A stretch of DNA of 59,020 nt from the IMG/VR virus record IMGVR_UViG_3300025168_000094, positions 1 to 59,020 of that record; one strand, given 5' to 3'. Below the pieces are notes generated by a model. That model did no database searches and was not told where the DNA came from. It worked only from the letters and a program-made list of their open reading frames with translations. The position numbers and the translations under genes were made by a program. Numbering within the stretch: position 1 is the first letter of the stretch; each line of letters begins with the position of its first letter. This document shows, in pieces, positions 16,180-23,587 of the stretch. Origin of the DNA: a virus.

Positions 16180-17712
16180 TTAGAAGATTCTCCATGCAGC
16201 ATCCGAGATAGCCATCAAGGAGACAGCACCGGAATCGGATTCGATTTCGATAGAAGCCACACCGTCAATGCTATCACCAGAGCCAGCAGCGATGATGAGC
16301 TTGTTGGAACCAACAAGCGGAGCTTTAACGTGTACGACATCGCCAGCAGCAGGAGCGGCTGGAAGAGTCCAGGTACGGTTAGCTGTGAGGTCTGCGGAGC
16401 CGTAGTTGAAGCCTTCGGCAAGAGTAGCGTCTGCATCACCGACTGCGGTGACGACAGCGCCGTCGAGCGAAAGAACACCACTAGCAAGTGTGAGACCAGC
16501 GCCTGCAACTGTAGACTTAAGACGAAGACCACCAGCAACAACTTCCATGGAAGCATCACCGTCGCCAGAGTTGAGTCTAAGGTCTGCAGAGAAAGCACCA
16601 CCTGCGAAGGACATATCCATCGAGTTAGTGTCAGATACGGACAATTGACCGCGAACACCAGCAGCAGCATCACCGTGAGCGATGGTGTCGAGTACAGAAC
16701 CCGAGAATTCGCTTTCGTCGATGCTAAACACACCAGAAGAGTAATCGATCATTGCTTCAGGGGCAACACTCAAGTGAGCGCGAACTTCAGCGGCCGAAGG
16801 ACCGGTGTAAGTAATAACACCCGAAGAGGCGTTGTAGGCCAAGGAGCCGTCACCACCAGCATCAGTCACAGAAATGTGGCTGCGAATACCGGCAGCAGCA
16901 TCAGCGTGAGCGATAACATCAAGTGCGGAACCAGAGAATTCAGTGTGCTTGATCTTGTAAACACCAGCAGAAACTTCAAGCATTTCGCCAGCGGTCATGT
17001 GAGCGCGGACTTCAGATGCCGAAGGACCGGTGTAGGTGAAAACACCTGTCGAAGAGTTGTAAGCAAAAGAGCCGTCACCACCAGCGTCTACAGCAGATAC
17101 TGCAGCACGAGCACGAGCGTCGGTGAAGTAAAGGTTTGTACCTTCAGCCAAGTCAGCAGTGTTTTTGGTTGCAAGAGCGTCAGCCCAAGAAGCAGAGTAC
17201 TCGGAAGCCTTGATCTTGTAGACACCAGCAGAAACTTCGAGCATTTCGCCAGCGGTCATGTGAGCGCGGACTTCAGAAGCAGAAGGGCCTGTGTAAGTAA
17301 GGACACCAGTTGAAGCGTTGTAAGCCATGGAGCCGTCACCGCCAGCATCAGTTACAGAAACCATGCCGCGAACGGAACTTGTCAAAAGATTCTCGTTCAT
17401 AGTCCAAGCACCAGTGCTAGAGTTGTAGTGCATGAAGCGATCTGCTTCCATAGAGATAGCAGCGCGAGCGCGAGTGTTGGTGAAGTAAAGGTTCGCAGAA
17501 CCTTCGCTAACATCATCAGTGTCAGCGAGTTCGAGAGATGTTGCAGGGTTTTGCAACTGGCCGTCGAGAGTCGAGGCCGAGAGGTTACGAGCAGCGTCGA
17601 TTACGACGGTGCTGCCGACTTTAAGTTTGCCGGCGGAAATGATGTCAATATCACCTTCTTGCTTGAGAGCACCAGAAAGGATAGCATCACCTAATTGAAA
17701 TTTGTAAGCCAT
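16180..17712 (-). CDS. Repetitive fibre-like virion protein, probably highly expressed
   Basis: A 510-residue protein starting MAYKFQLGDAILSG. It contains three or four copies of a module with DAGGDGSxAYNxSTGV, TYTGPSASEVRAHMT and EVSAGVYKI. It also has the NLYFT[ND][TA]RARAA motif common in phage tail fibres and appendages. The C-terminal domain (from about residue 440; TWTLPAAPAAGDVVHVKAP and SIDGVASIEIESDSGAVSLM, ending WRIF) matches the end of the 17828 and 18826 proteins. Third positions are strongly C/G-biased, like the capsid gene, suggesting abundant expression. It is flanked by a structured region upstream and a terminator downstream, so it may be a one-gene unit. TTTAGGAGA lies 8 bases before the ATG. 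Confidence 0.82.
   Translation of the reverse strand: MAYKFQLGDAILSGALKQEGDIDIISAGKLKVGSTVVIDAARNLSASTLDGQLQNPATSLELADTDDVSEGSANLYFTNTRARAAISMEADRFMHYNSSTGAWTMNENLLTSSVRGMVSVTDAGGDGSMAYNASTGVLTYTGPSASEVRAHMTAGEMLEVSAGVYKIKASEYSASWADALATKNTADLAEGTNLYFTDARARAAVSAVDAGGDGSFAYNSSTGVFTYTGPSASEVRAHMTAGEMLEVSAGVYKIKHTEFSGSALDVIAHADAAAGIRSHISVTDAGGDGSLAYNASSGVITYTGPSAAEVRAHLSVAPEAMIDYSSGVFSIDESEFSGSVLDTIAHGDAAAGVRGQLSVSDTNSMDMSFAGGAFSADLRLNSGDGDASMEVVAGGLRLKSTVAGAGLTLASGVLSLDGAVVTAVGDADATLAEGFNYGSADLTANRTWTLPAAPAAGDVVHVKAPLVGSNKLIIAAGSGDSIDGVASIEIESDSGAVSLMAISDAAWRIF
16948..17091 (-). repeat. Internal repeat, second copy (in 16180-17712 gene)
   Basis: About 144 bases closely matching 17209-17352, offset by 261 bases (87 codons), and encoding the VYKI-to-DAGGDGS module. 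A third, more diverged partial copy lies around 16770-16870. Confidence 0.8.
17209..17352 (-). repeat. Internal repeat, first copy (in 16180-17712 gene)
   Basis: Partner of 16948-17091. The central part is nearly identical at the base level, unlike the synonymously diverged repeats of the 11917-14898 gene. Confidence 0.8.
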
Positions 17713-17742
17713 TATATATTTCTCCTAAATTATGAATTATAT

Positions 17743-17809
17743 AAAAAATGCTAGACCAGTATGGACCCGAAGGCACAGACAAGCCCAGCATTCAAGTTTA
17801 ACTAGTCTA
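17743..17809 (-). other. Structured intergenic RNA with interleaved stems, possible terminator
   Basis: In transcript order: TAGACTAG (17802-17809), AATGCT (17787-17792), CTGGTCTA (17752-17759) and AGCATT (17747-17752), followed by T residues. The first pairs with the third (8 bp, one G-T) and the second with the fourth (6 bp), an a-b-a'-b' order that allows a pseudoknot. The final stem with its T run could act as a weak terminator. It fills the gap between two fibre-like genes. Confidence 0.5.
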
Positions 17810-17827
17810 TACTTGGGGTAAACAAAA

Positions 17828-18805
17828 CTAGCTAATAAAATATTTATTGGAGCCGTTGCAATAAATCGATATTGCTGCGTATGGGGACTCTAAAACTATT
17901 GAATTTTTACCATCGATAGTTTCTGATCCAGAGGCAAAAATAATCACGCTATTGTTGTTTGCGTTGCCGCCTTCATCTTTTACTACGATCGTTTGACCGG
18001 TCATTAACTGGGACGCACCAAGTAATCTGATATCTATTTGTGACTCAGTTGAGTCAACACCAATGTAGTAGTCGTCTAATGAGGCAGTAATAGTAGAAGT
18101 AGTTGTCCTGTGGTTTAAGGACAGACCACCATTGATGGAAAGGGTATTGTTTTGAAAAAGTAAATTACCGGATCCGGTAAGATCATTATCAGCAGAATCA
18201 TGAAATTGAACTGAATATACAGGTCCTTCCGCAACAACATTATCTGCTTTCACATTAATGAGATTGCTGCCATCACCATAGAAAGCAGAAGCAGAGATAT
18301 TCAAACTTGCCGATAAGGCGCCTGTAACAAACGTAGACTTGTTTAGTACGATTCCACCCGGTATAGAGCCGATACTGCAATCAGGACCAAGGTGTACTGA
18401 GCCAGTACCAACGAACAATGAACCCCATCTTTGTGTTGCAGAGCCTAAATTGAATACAGCACTGCCAGATGGAAATATCGAACCTGTAATTGTTAAGCCA
18501 GCGCTGCTAGAGATGTTTACTGGTCCAAGGAACGAGGCTCCGGCAGATGCTGTTATGTCTCCTGTTACATTTAAGGTATTACCATCAAACGTCAAGTTGC
18601 TTTCACAAACTAAGTTATTAGCATCTCCATTGACATTTGTAAGGATTGCATTGTTAGTAGCATTAGACACACGAGGTATATTAATCACATCGCCAGCATC
18701 AGACGTGCTTAAGTTGCCTGATAGAATATTGGCATACGCTATATCTATCCGAGGTCTAAGTTCTGCGGGCAAGAACACAGTGCCCGACATGTTGTTATAA
18801 GCCAT
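17828..18805 (-). CDS. Fibre-like virion protein with MAYN start
   Basis: A 325-residue protein starting MAYNNMSGTVFLPAEL. Its middle has NLTFDGNTLNVTGDITASAG and SASAFYGDGSNLINV, the same fibre-type repeats seen in the giant 11917-14898 protein. The C-terminal 80 residues (DDYYIGVDSTESQIDIRLL, then SETIDGKNSIVLESPYAAIS) form a compact beta domain. That domain is shared with the 16180 and 18826 proteins and ends in a NGSNKYF-type strand. It is therefore built as common N-terminal anchor, variable beta shaft and common C-terminal domain. GGAGG lies 7 bases before the ATG. Most likely a fibre, spike or head decoration component; the exact location cannot be told. Confidence 0.78.
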   Translation of the reverse strand: MAYNNMSGTVFLPAELRPRIDIAYANILSGNLSTSDAGDVINIPRVSNATNNAILTNVNGDANNLVCESNLTFDGNTLNVTGDITASAGASFLGPVNISSSAGLTITGSIFPSGSAVFNLGSATQRWGSLFVGTGSVHLGPDCSIGSIPGGIVLNKSTFVTGALSASLNISASAFYGDGSNLINVKADNVVAEGPVYSVQFHDSADNDLTGSGNLLFQNNTLSINGGLSLNHRTTTSTITASLDDYYIGVDSTESQIDIRLLGASQLMTGQTIVVKDEGGNANNNSVIIFASGSETIDGKNSIVLESPYAAISIYCNGSNKYFIS

Positions 18806-18825
18806 CTACATGCCTCCTCTATTAA

Positions 18826-19527
18826 CTAGAAGACAAACCAGTTGCTTCCATTCGAATATAAACTAATTGCTGGCATTGTACCAGTCAAGGTATAAAACGC
18901 ATCGCCATCGAATGTATATGTATCGGTAACTGATCTAGTAAGAACGATACTTGAACCTCCTCTAAGAGAGGCTTCATCTTTAACCACCAGCACGGCGCCG
19001 GCACTATATGTGCTAGGATTCGGTATAGTTATTCTAACAGGCGCTGTACCGCCCGTAAAGGGGGTTGCAACGCCGAGAAGGTAGTCAGAGGTTGACGCGG
19101 TATAGTGACTGCTCGTAACGTTGGTGTAGCCCCCTCCAAAGCCCTTAACGAAGGTTTGCTTTGAATAGGAGCTAGCGCTCAATATTGCGGTTGTTCCCGA
19201 CCAAATTGCCAAACTACCTGTTCTGAAATGCCTGTCGTCAATGGTGTTACCAAAGAATGTCGAACCGGTTGCATCAATAATAGAGATGTTCTCGTAATTG
19301 AAAACACTGGCACTCAGAGTACCAGTGACAATCATATTACCAGATAACACCAATGTGGAGGGCTCAGTGTGCTCTCCATAAGAGGCTGTGTAATATACTA
19401 ATTTAGATGACCCTGTGGTATGACCCCCCGATCCAGTCATAAACTGGAGGGAGCCAGTTGGTCCTGAAGCAGCACCATCACCGACAGTATCAGTGCAATC
19501 AACATAAGCCCAGCCAAAACTCGACAT
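18826..19527 (-). CDS. Fibre-like virion protein with shared C-terminal beta domain
   Basis: A 233-residue Ser/Thr/Gly-rich protein without the MAY start of its neighbours; it begins MSSFGWAYVDCTDT. It contains VLSGNMIVTGTLSASVFNYE, the fibre-type strand pattern. Its last 80 residues (DYLLGVATPFTGGTAPVRI, then TDTYTFDGDAFYTL, ending AISLYSNGSNWFVF) match the C-terminal domain of the 17828 protein. It follows the 19532 gene by 4 bases and probably belongs to the same transcript, which starts near the ACTATTTA element at 20005. Likely a structural partner of the other fibre-like proteins; no specific receptor-binding motif can be recognised. Confidence 0.75.
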   Translation of the reverse strand: MSSFGWAYVDCTDTVGDGAASGPTGSLQFMTGSGGHTTGSSKLVYYTASYGEHTEPSTLVLSGNMIVTGTLSASVFNYENISIIDATGSTFFGNTIDDRHFRTGSLAIWSGTTAILSASSYSKQTFVKGFGGGYTNVTSSHYTASTSDYLLGVATPFTGGTAPVRITIPNPSTYSAGAVLVVKDEASLRGGSSIVLTRSVTDTYTFDGDAFYTLTGTMPAISLYSNGSNWFVF

Positions 19528-19531
19528 TAGT

Positions 19532-19972
19532 TTAGCCTACCCCTGCAGAACCCGACCAGTTTGTGCCTTGAGCCGTAGCTGTGAGACCAGTTCGGATGTT
19601 AGTGAGGCCAGCAACAATGTCTACGTTTGACGAGCCTGATACCCAGATAGATGATACTTTTAATTGTAAAACTCCACTGTTTGCAACGTTGGATGTATCA
19701 CCGTGTGCGGTAGTAACCGATCCACTTAAAGATGGAATGGTAAAATAGTTACTAGAACCAGTCATCCCACTAAGCGAAAACGCTACTTTGCAATCACGTC
19801 CAATATCATTGTTAATAATTTTAACCCAACTCGTAACATGTGGAAACACAACTTCATAACCGCCGGGGCGGCTGCCAACGAATCCATCGATATTACCACT
19901 GGCAAATGGTTTCCCACTTACTTGGTAGGCGCCTACATGATTTAGGCCGGGTTCGGTATTCCAACTTCCCAT
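19532..19972 (-). CDS. Small virion protein, unknown
   Basis: A 146-residue protein I cannot assign. It starts MGSWNTEPGLNHVGAYQVSG and has a beta-rich, Ser/Thr/Gly-heavy composition (VVFPHVTSWVKIINND, AFSLSGMTGSSNYFTIP, VLQLKVSSIWVSGSSNVDIV). The arrangement of strands resembles small head-decoration or fibre-base proteins that often precede fibre genes in marine T4-like phages. AAGGAG lies 7 bases before the ATG, and the ACTATTTA element lies 32 bases upstream. It is thus the first gene of the fibre block transcribed toward 17828. Confidence 0.68.
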   Translation of the reverse strand: MGSWNTEPGLNHVGAYQVSGKPFASGNIDGFVGSRPGGYEVVFPHVTSWVKIINNDIGRDCKVAFSLSGMTGSSNYFTIPSLSGSVTTAHGDTSNVANSGVLQLKVSSIWVSGSSNVDIVAGLTNIRTGLTATAQGTNWSGSAGVG

Positions 19973-20004
19973 TATAAAACTCCTTAAATATTTAAATCAC
20001 ACTA

Positions 20005-20012
20005 TAAATAGT
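20005..20012 (-). promoter_or_regulatory. ACTATTTA element upstream of fibre block
   Basis: Coding strand ACTATTTA, 32 bases before the 19972 start codon, in the 42-base gap between the bS21 gene and the first fibre-block gene. It separates the protease-bS21 group from the fibre group. Confidence 0.45.
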
Positions 20013-20014
20013 CA

Positions 20015-20257
20015 TTAATTTTTTCTAGCGCGTCTTTGTTGTGCTTTAAGTTTTTTAGCTTGTTCGCGAAGGCGAGTGCGCTCGGCTCTTTCCTTTTTTA
20101 TACGTTTCTTGACTGAGGGCTTATTATAGTGTTTTCTGTCCCTGCATTCTTCTACGATTCTTTCTTTCTTGACTTTTTTAAGAAACTTTCTTATTAGTCT
20201 CTCATTACTCTCTTTAGGGTGGTTACGCTTAGTAATCACTTGTGCTTGTTTTTTCAT
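20015..20257 (-). CDS. rpsU: Ribosomal protein bS21 homologue
   Basis: An 80-residue, strongly basic protein. The core RLIRKFLKKVKKERIVEECR, then HYNKPSVKKRIKKE, follows the bacterial bS21 pattern: an R-x-F-K-K helix, an acidic-basic helix, a Y-x-K-P-S turn and a basic C-terminal helix. It is slightly longer than host bS21 (about 70 residues), with an extended basic tail. bS21 sits at the anti-Shine-Dalgarno end of the 30S subunit and exchanges readily, and viral copies are known from marine and huge phages. They are thought to bias host ribosomes toward phage mRNAs. It lies 3 bases after the 20261 gene, sharing its AGGA as a ribosome-binding site, within the capsid-protease group, which suggests late expression. 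Function in this phage is inferred. Confidence 0.88.
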   Translation of the reverse strand: MKKQAQVITKRNHPKESNERLIRKFLKKVKKERIVEECRDRKHYNKPSVKKRIKKERAERTRLREQAKKLKAQQRRARKN

Positions 20258-20260
20258 TAT

Positions 20261-20659
20261 CTATTTAATCCTGTTCCAAATTTGAGTTGATGGGCCCATG
20301 AGTGAGCTGATGTCGACACCAGGGTCACTTGGACTACCCAGGTCTATAGCTCCCGCAGGTTGCGTAGTAGCTTCATAGGATGACATGGCGTCGGTGCCTT
20401 CGAAAAGATCAACTCCATTATATGCATCCTTATTTATTGCACTCATCAATGCGGCGCGCTGCTCCTTTAGAGCATTGTTGTTTGTTTTTGGCTGAGGTGT
20501 TGGGCGCGTTACTGGGGCTTGCTCCACAATACTTTGGGTACCAAGACCTTTCACAACCTCTGACACAACATTAGATAACAACCCTTCCTCTATAAGAACT
20601 TCTTGTATACATTCTTTTACGAGAGGTTTGATTATTTCTTTTAATTCTGTTTTTTTCAT
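20261..20659 (-). CDS. Small protein with MKI-tag-like N-terminus, unknown
   Basis: A 132-residue protein without a recognised domain. The first 26 residues (MKKTELKEIIKPLVKECIQE and on) form a predicted amphipathic helix. It resembles the L-x-x-I-I-x-E-E start shared by several other proteins here (27151, 27636, 31219, 33639, 37427). The rest is low-complexity and probably disordered, with Pro/Gln/Thr-rich sequence in the middle and a C-terminal DISSLMGPSTQIWNRIK. It lies between the prohead protease and bS21 genes with gaps of 3 bases on either side. A role as an internal head or core protein is plausible from location and the tag, but not shown. The ribosome-binding site is weak. Confidence 0.7.
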   Translation of the reverse strand: MKKTELKEIIKPLVKECIQEVLIEEGLLSNVVSEVVKGLGTQSIVEQAPVTRPTPQPKTNNNALKEQRAALMSAINKDAYNGVDLFEGTDAMSSYEATTQPAGAIDLGSPSDPGVDISSLMGPSTQIWNRIK

Positions 20660-20662
20660 TTT

Positions 20663-21286
20663 CTATCCGTTTAAAATGTCGTTGATTAAATCATCGACGT
20701 TACTTTCTTTTAATTCTTTTGTTTCTCTCATCGACATACTCATCGACTGATTGCCTGTTTCAGGTCGCATGTAAGCACCGGGTGTCGAGGGCGTCGAAAC
20801 CATATCGAAACACACAAGTTCAAAATCTTCGGCAACAACCTGTTCTCCGTTTTTTTCAATCAGTGAGCCAGTACCTCTCGAAGAGATTCCAACACAACAT
20901 TCACCATCGACCAATGCGCGCAGTGTTTTGCCGGCCGGGGTGTTTAATACTTGAATTTTACCCATGACTTTGTTGCCATCCATCCAGATCGATGTAACCT
21001 TGTGGGAAACGTTTACAAGAGATATCTCAATTTCTTGAGGGTGGTCTAACTCACCAAGAGCCTGTTGGGCTTCAACCAACTGTTGATATTTTTTAACCTC
21101 TCTCTTCATTACGGATTCGGTATACATACGGCCGTTACCATTCTTAACACCACACATCTGCATGACGCCTGTGAGGATCATAACGTTATCTTCCCGAATC
21201 ATGCGCTTTTCTTCTTCGGTTAATAAATCTTGGCAAACTCCGCCTTCGCAAAGCTGATAATATTCTCTAAGTAATTGTTTACCCAT
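20663..21286 (-). CDS. gp21: Prohead core protease, gp21-like
   Basis: A 207-residue serine protease of the T4 gp21 family that cleaves scaffold, capsid and tagged core proteins during head maturation. Visible family features are NGNGRMYTESVM (residues 50-60), GELDHP with the catalytic His at 82, and GISSRG with the catalytic Ser at 135 or 136. The DFELVCFDMVSTPSTPGA block follows. The C-terminal Glu/Ser/Asn-rich tail is probably removed by self-processing. Length matches T4 gp21 (212). AAAGGAAG lies 8 bases upstream. Its substrates probably include the major capsid precursor (LLRE at residue 60) and perhaps the MKI-tagged proteins. Confidence 0.92.
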   Translation of the reverse strand: MGKQLLREYYQLCEGGVCQDLLTEEEKRMIREDNVMILTGVMQMCGVKNGNGRMYTESVMKREVKKYQQLVEAQQALGELDHPQEIEISLVNVSHKVTSIWMDGNKVMGKIQVLNTPAGKTLRALVDGECCVGISSRGTGSLIEKNGEQVVAEDFELVCFDMVSTPSTPGAYMRPETGNQSMSMSMRETKELKESNVDDLINDILNG

Positions 21287-21310
21287 AGCTAACTTCCTTT
21301 ACAGCAGTGT

Positions 21311-21661
21311 CTAACTGGCTGCAACATCCACTTGCTTGTCCAGGTGGCAGGTATCTGGGTTTGTCTGTTTGTATTCATGTTTAAATCCTTCGTCTCCAAA
21401 AATCATGTTGAGAACATAAGAAGTTCCCGACGATAACCAGCCCATAAGAAAGAAGTTGGTTACCGTTACATCAAAGTTAAATAGTTCTGTGAATGGAGAA
21501 AGTAGCAATAAAAACCAGCCAACATGAAAGCCCATACACATGGGGCAGCGAAATAATTCTCCAGCTCTTCCTTTTGTGGGTCTGATTTTTTTAAAGACTT
21601 TCCCATATACAATTATTTGTGTGAGTCCGTAAGCGCAAAGTATAAATGTTAAAAGTTCCAT
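21311..21661 (-). CDS. DUF1360-like small membrane protein
   Basis: A 116-residue protein with an N-terminal membrane segment (LLTFILCAYGLTQIIVYG) and a conserved RCPMCMGFHVGW motif. A second hydrophobic stretch (WFLLLLSPFTELF) and a third (NFFLMGWLSSGTSYVLNMIFG) follow. The C-P-x-C-x-G-F-x-x-G pattern is the mark of the DUF1360 family, small membrane proteins of phages and bacteria with unknown function. The paired cysteines may bind a metal or be redox-active near the membrane. The ATG overlaps the final base of the preceding gene, so it is translationally coupled. Its place between the protease and portal-side genes is unusual for a membrane protein. Confidence 0.8.
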   Translation of the reverse strand: MELLTFILCAYGLTQIIVYGKVFKKIRPTKGRAGELFRCPMCMGFHVGWFLLLLSPFTELFNFDVTVTNFFLMGWLSSGTSYVLNMIFGDEGFKHEYKQTNPDTCHLDKQVDVAAS

Positions 21662-22254
21662 TATTTCCTCACAACTATGTCTGTGTCTATGCCGGGTGTC
21701 CCTTCTTTTGCGTACGGAGAGTTTGAGTCTGTGTTAAGCCAATCGACCAAGTGTGCCGTAAAATCCGGCATTGGATCTGGGGTAGTGTTCGCTCTGGCTG
21801 TTTTAATGTAGGCTTCAATCTCATCTTGAATGCCACTGTTGGACCAATAACTTTTTTCAATGTCATTGTCAATAGTTGCGAGAAGTGCTGTGTCAATACA
21901 CAGGAGCCGTAAAAGATTTGCTGTTTTGGTAGTCACCTTTTCTTGCTGTACGTCATTGATTAAATTTGCAAAGACGCCAACGACTGTGGCGCCAAGAGTG
22001 GCGCCGCCAGACGCCATTGCGGCCGGTATACCACCAAGTAAACCAGCAACAGACAAAATTTGATTTAACTTTTCAACGTTCTCGCCTTGACTTTTAAGTT
22101 TCTCGATTCTTTGTTTTTGAACGTCTGGATCCAATGAAGCAAGTTCTAAGCCGCTCACAAACGTATCAATATCAACTGGCTGTTCCGGACATGCATCAAA
22201 CTGTTCGTTAACAAACGTGTCCCAGTTTTCAAGTATTAGTTTCATTTCACCCAT
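21661..22254 (-). CDS. Protein with MKLILENW start and glycine-rich hydrophobic segment
   Basis: A 197-residue protein of unknown function. The N-terminus MKLILENWDTFVNEQ (after three residues MGE) is a short amphipathic sequence seen at the start of various marine phage proteins. It recalls the MKTYQEFIAEA signals of T4 internal head proteins. Residues 65-95 (ILSVAGLLGGIPAAMASGGA and on) are hydrophobic and glycine-rich, possibly one or two membrane or fusogenic segments. The remainder is soluble and helical. It sits among portal-protease genes. A head-internal protein that meets the membrane on DNA ejection would fit both features, but that is speculation. Confidence 0.7.
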   Translation of the reverse strand: MGEMKLILENWDTFVNEQFDACPEQPVDIDTFVSGLELASLDPDVQKQRIEKLKSQGENVEKLNQILSVAGLLGGIPAAMASGGATLGATVVGVFANLINDVQQEKVTTKTANLLRLLCIDTALLATIDNDIEKSYWSNSGIQDEIEAYIKTARANTTPDPMPDFTAHLVDWLNTDSNSPYAKEGTPGIDTDIVVRK

Positions 22255-22263
22255 AATATTCTC

Positions 22264-22803
22264 CTAGACCGTGTATAAGTAATTGTACGAGTAAGGATCT
22301 CTAATGTATCCGGGTCGTATGCTGCCCTTCTCAGCGGCCTGTGGCACTTCTCCGAGTTCAGTTGAGTATTCGTTATCAGGCTCTATCAGGTGCTCCTCTT
22401 CGGCAGAAACAATAGCTTCCACTTGTTCGAAGTAAGGTCTCTCCTCATCAATAAAGTTTGAGATATTGATTAAAGCCAACTTAGCAGAGGAACTATCGGG
22501 GTCTGCAGACTCTTCCAGTGTCGCCTCAAAGGAGCCAAAAAATGATCCTGCTTGAATGCTTTCTGGAACAACAAGGCCTTTTCTACGGAGATGGGAGAAC
22601 AGTCGGTTTTGAGCGCCATAAACTAAATCAGTCATCGTTTCTTTTGGGAAAGTGACAACTTTTTTCTTGTCTGGAGACAAGACAATATCGATATCTCCAT
22701 GATCGAAAATCATGAGATCACCGTTCATAGAACGACGCAAATCGAGTTCAAGCTTTACTTTCTTCTTGTTGGCGCCGGCGCCTACTTTAATTATTACTGC
22801 CAT
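22264..22803 (-). CDS. Conserved-looking phage protein, unknown
   Basis: A 179-residue protein I do not recognise. The first 50 residues form a beta-rich domain (VIIKVGAGANKKKVKLELDL, then LMIFDHGDIDIVLSPDKKKV). A helical segment around PKETMTDLVYGAQNRLFSHL and an acidic C-terminal half follow. The end is aromatic (YIRDPYSYNYLYTV). It overlaps the end of the 22787-23587 gene by 17 bases and lies in the portal group, so co-expression with head assembly genes is likely. GGAACTC lies before the ATG. Basic N-terminal domain plus acidic tail is compatible with a scaffold-side or core protein, without firm evidence. Confidence 0.72.
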   Translation of the reverse strand: MAVIIKVGAGANKKKVKLELDLRRSMNGDLMIFDHGDIDIVLSPDKKKVVTFPKETMTDLVYGAQNRLFSHLRRKGLVVPESIQAGSFFGSFEATLEESADPDSSSAKLALINISNFIDEERPYFEQVEAIVSAEEEHLIEPDNEYSTELGEVPQAAEKGSIRPGYIRDPYSYNYLYTV

Positions 22804-23587
22804 TGTTGAGTTCCTTTACAAGCTGTTGGGTCTTCAAGACTGTAAGCAAGATAGTTTCATTAATCTCGGTAGATTTAAAAGTATCAAGTTTTTCTGAAAT
22901 GAGAGTGGTTTTATCTTGCAGATCTTCATCCGAGATAGAACTTACGTGCTCTCTCAATCTAACTATTTCTTCATTTAAAAACATCTTAAGCTCGACTGCG
23001 TTGTCAACAAAAGAAGTAATGTAATAATTTAATAACTCTTTTTGCTCGTCAAGGAGGGTGTCAGAGTATTTTTCATTAAATTTATTGATGAAAGTGGTGA
23101 GAGTAAGTCCGTCAATCTCGCCTATTTCTTGCGCTTCGAGTGACAAAGACATGTTTTCGACAATTTGATTTTCCAACATGACCTTTGTTCTTGGGGTTGT
23201 ACGAGTATTGAAGATTTGGTCTATTGTAGCCAAAGTTTTGTAGTTTGGCACAAAGTTATTAAACACCGTAGGATCTAACTCTTTATTGATATCATTAATA
23301 AGTTCAGTCTGTTGTTTAAATAAACCTTGAGGATCAATCATTCTGCTGGCGATATTCGCTTCTCTCAGGATTTTTTCACAAATTTCTTTTGGCAGTTCTT
23401 GATTTTCGTAAAGAGATTTGTAGCAGTCCAAGTGTTGGCGCAGCGCGCTATCGGGCTTAAAGTGTTTTTTTACAATCTTAACAGCCTTGTTTTTACGTTC
23501 TTCATCGTTTTTAATAATAGCAGCAGTAATTTCTTTTACAAGGGTTTCGAAAACGAACGCTGTATTTCTTTTTTTATTGTGTTTCAT
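22787..23587 (-). CDS. Helical protein next to portal, unknown
   Basis: A 266-residue, almost wholly alpha-helical, charged protein starting MKHNKKRNTAFVFETLVKE. No cysteine-rich site, membrane segment or enzyme motif is visible. It overlaps the portal gene's end by 14 bases and the next gene by 17 bases, so the three are tightly coupled in translation. That coupling to the portal suggests a partner in portal or prohead core assembly, comparable in position to the small core genes (67, 68) that follow gene 20 in T4. However, I see no sequence similarity to those proteins. Confidence 0.75.
   Translation of the reverse strand: MKHNKKRNTAFVFETLVKEITAAIIKNDEERKNKAVKIVKKHFKPDSALRQHLDCYKSLYENQELPKEICEKILREANIASRMIDPQGLFKQQTELINDINKELDPTVFNNFVPNYKTLATIDQIFNTRTTPRTKVMLENQIVENMSLSLEAQEIGEIDGLTLTTFINKFNEKYSDTLLDEQKELLNYYITSFVDNAVELKMFLNEEIVRLREHVSSISDEDLQDKTTLISEKLDTFKSTEINETILLTVLKTQQLVKELNNGSNN

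Noticed and set aside
16171-17313. Long plus-strand open frame (380 codons) opposite the repetitive fibre gene
   Set aside because: It is antisense to a clear repetitive virion gene with strong codon bias, which removes stop codons on the other strand. Its composition (Ser, Arg, Cys-rich) is not protein-like and it has no ribosome-binding site.
11917-17712. CRISPR array or tandem DNA satellite
   Set aside because: The repeats are in frame, of different lengths and within protein-coding genes. There are no short identical repeats separated by unique spacers.
7849-20012. T4-type late promoters (TATAAATA-like) pointing along the plus strand
   Set aside because: TAAATAGT reads along the plus strand in the same gaps, but no plus-strand gene follows any copy. 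The coding-strand reading ACTATTTA is therefore the useful one.
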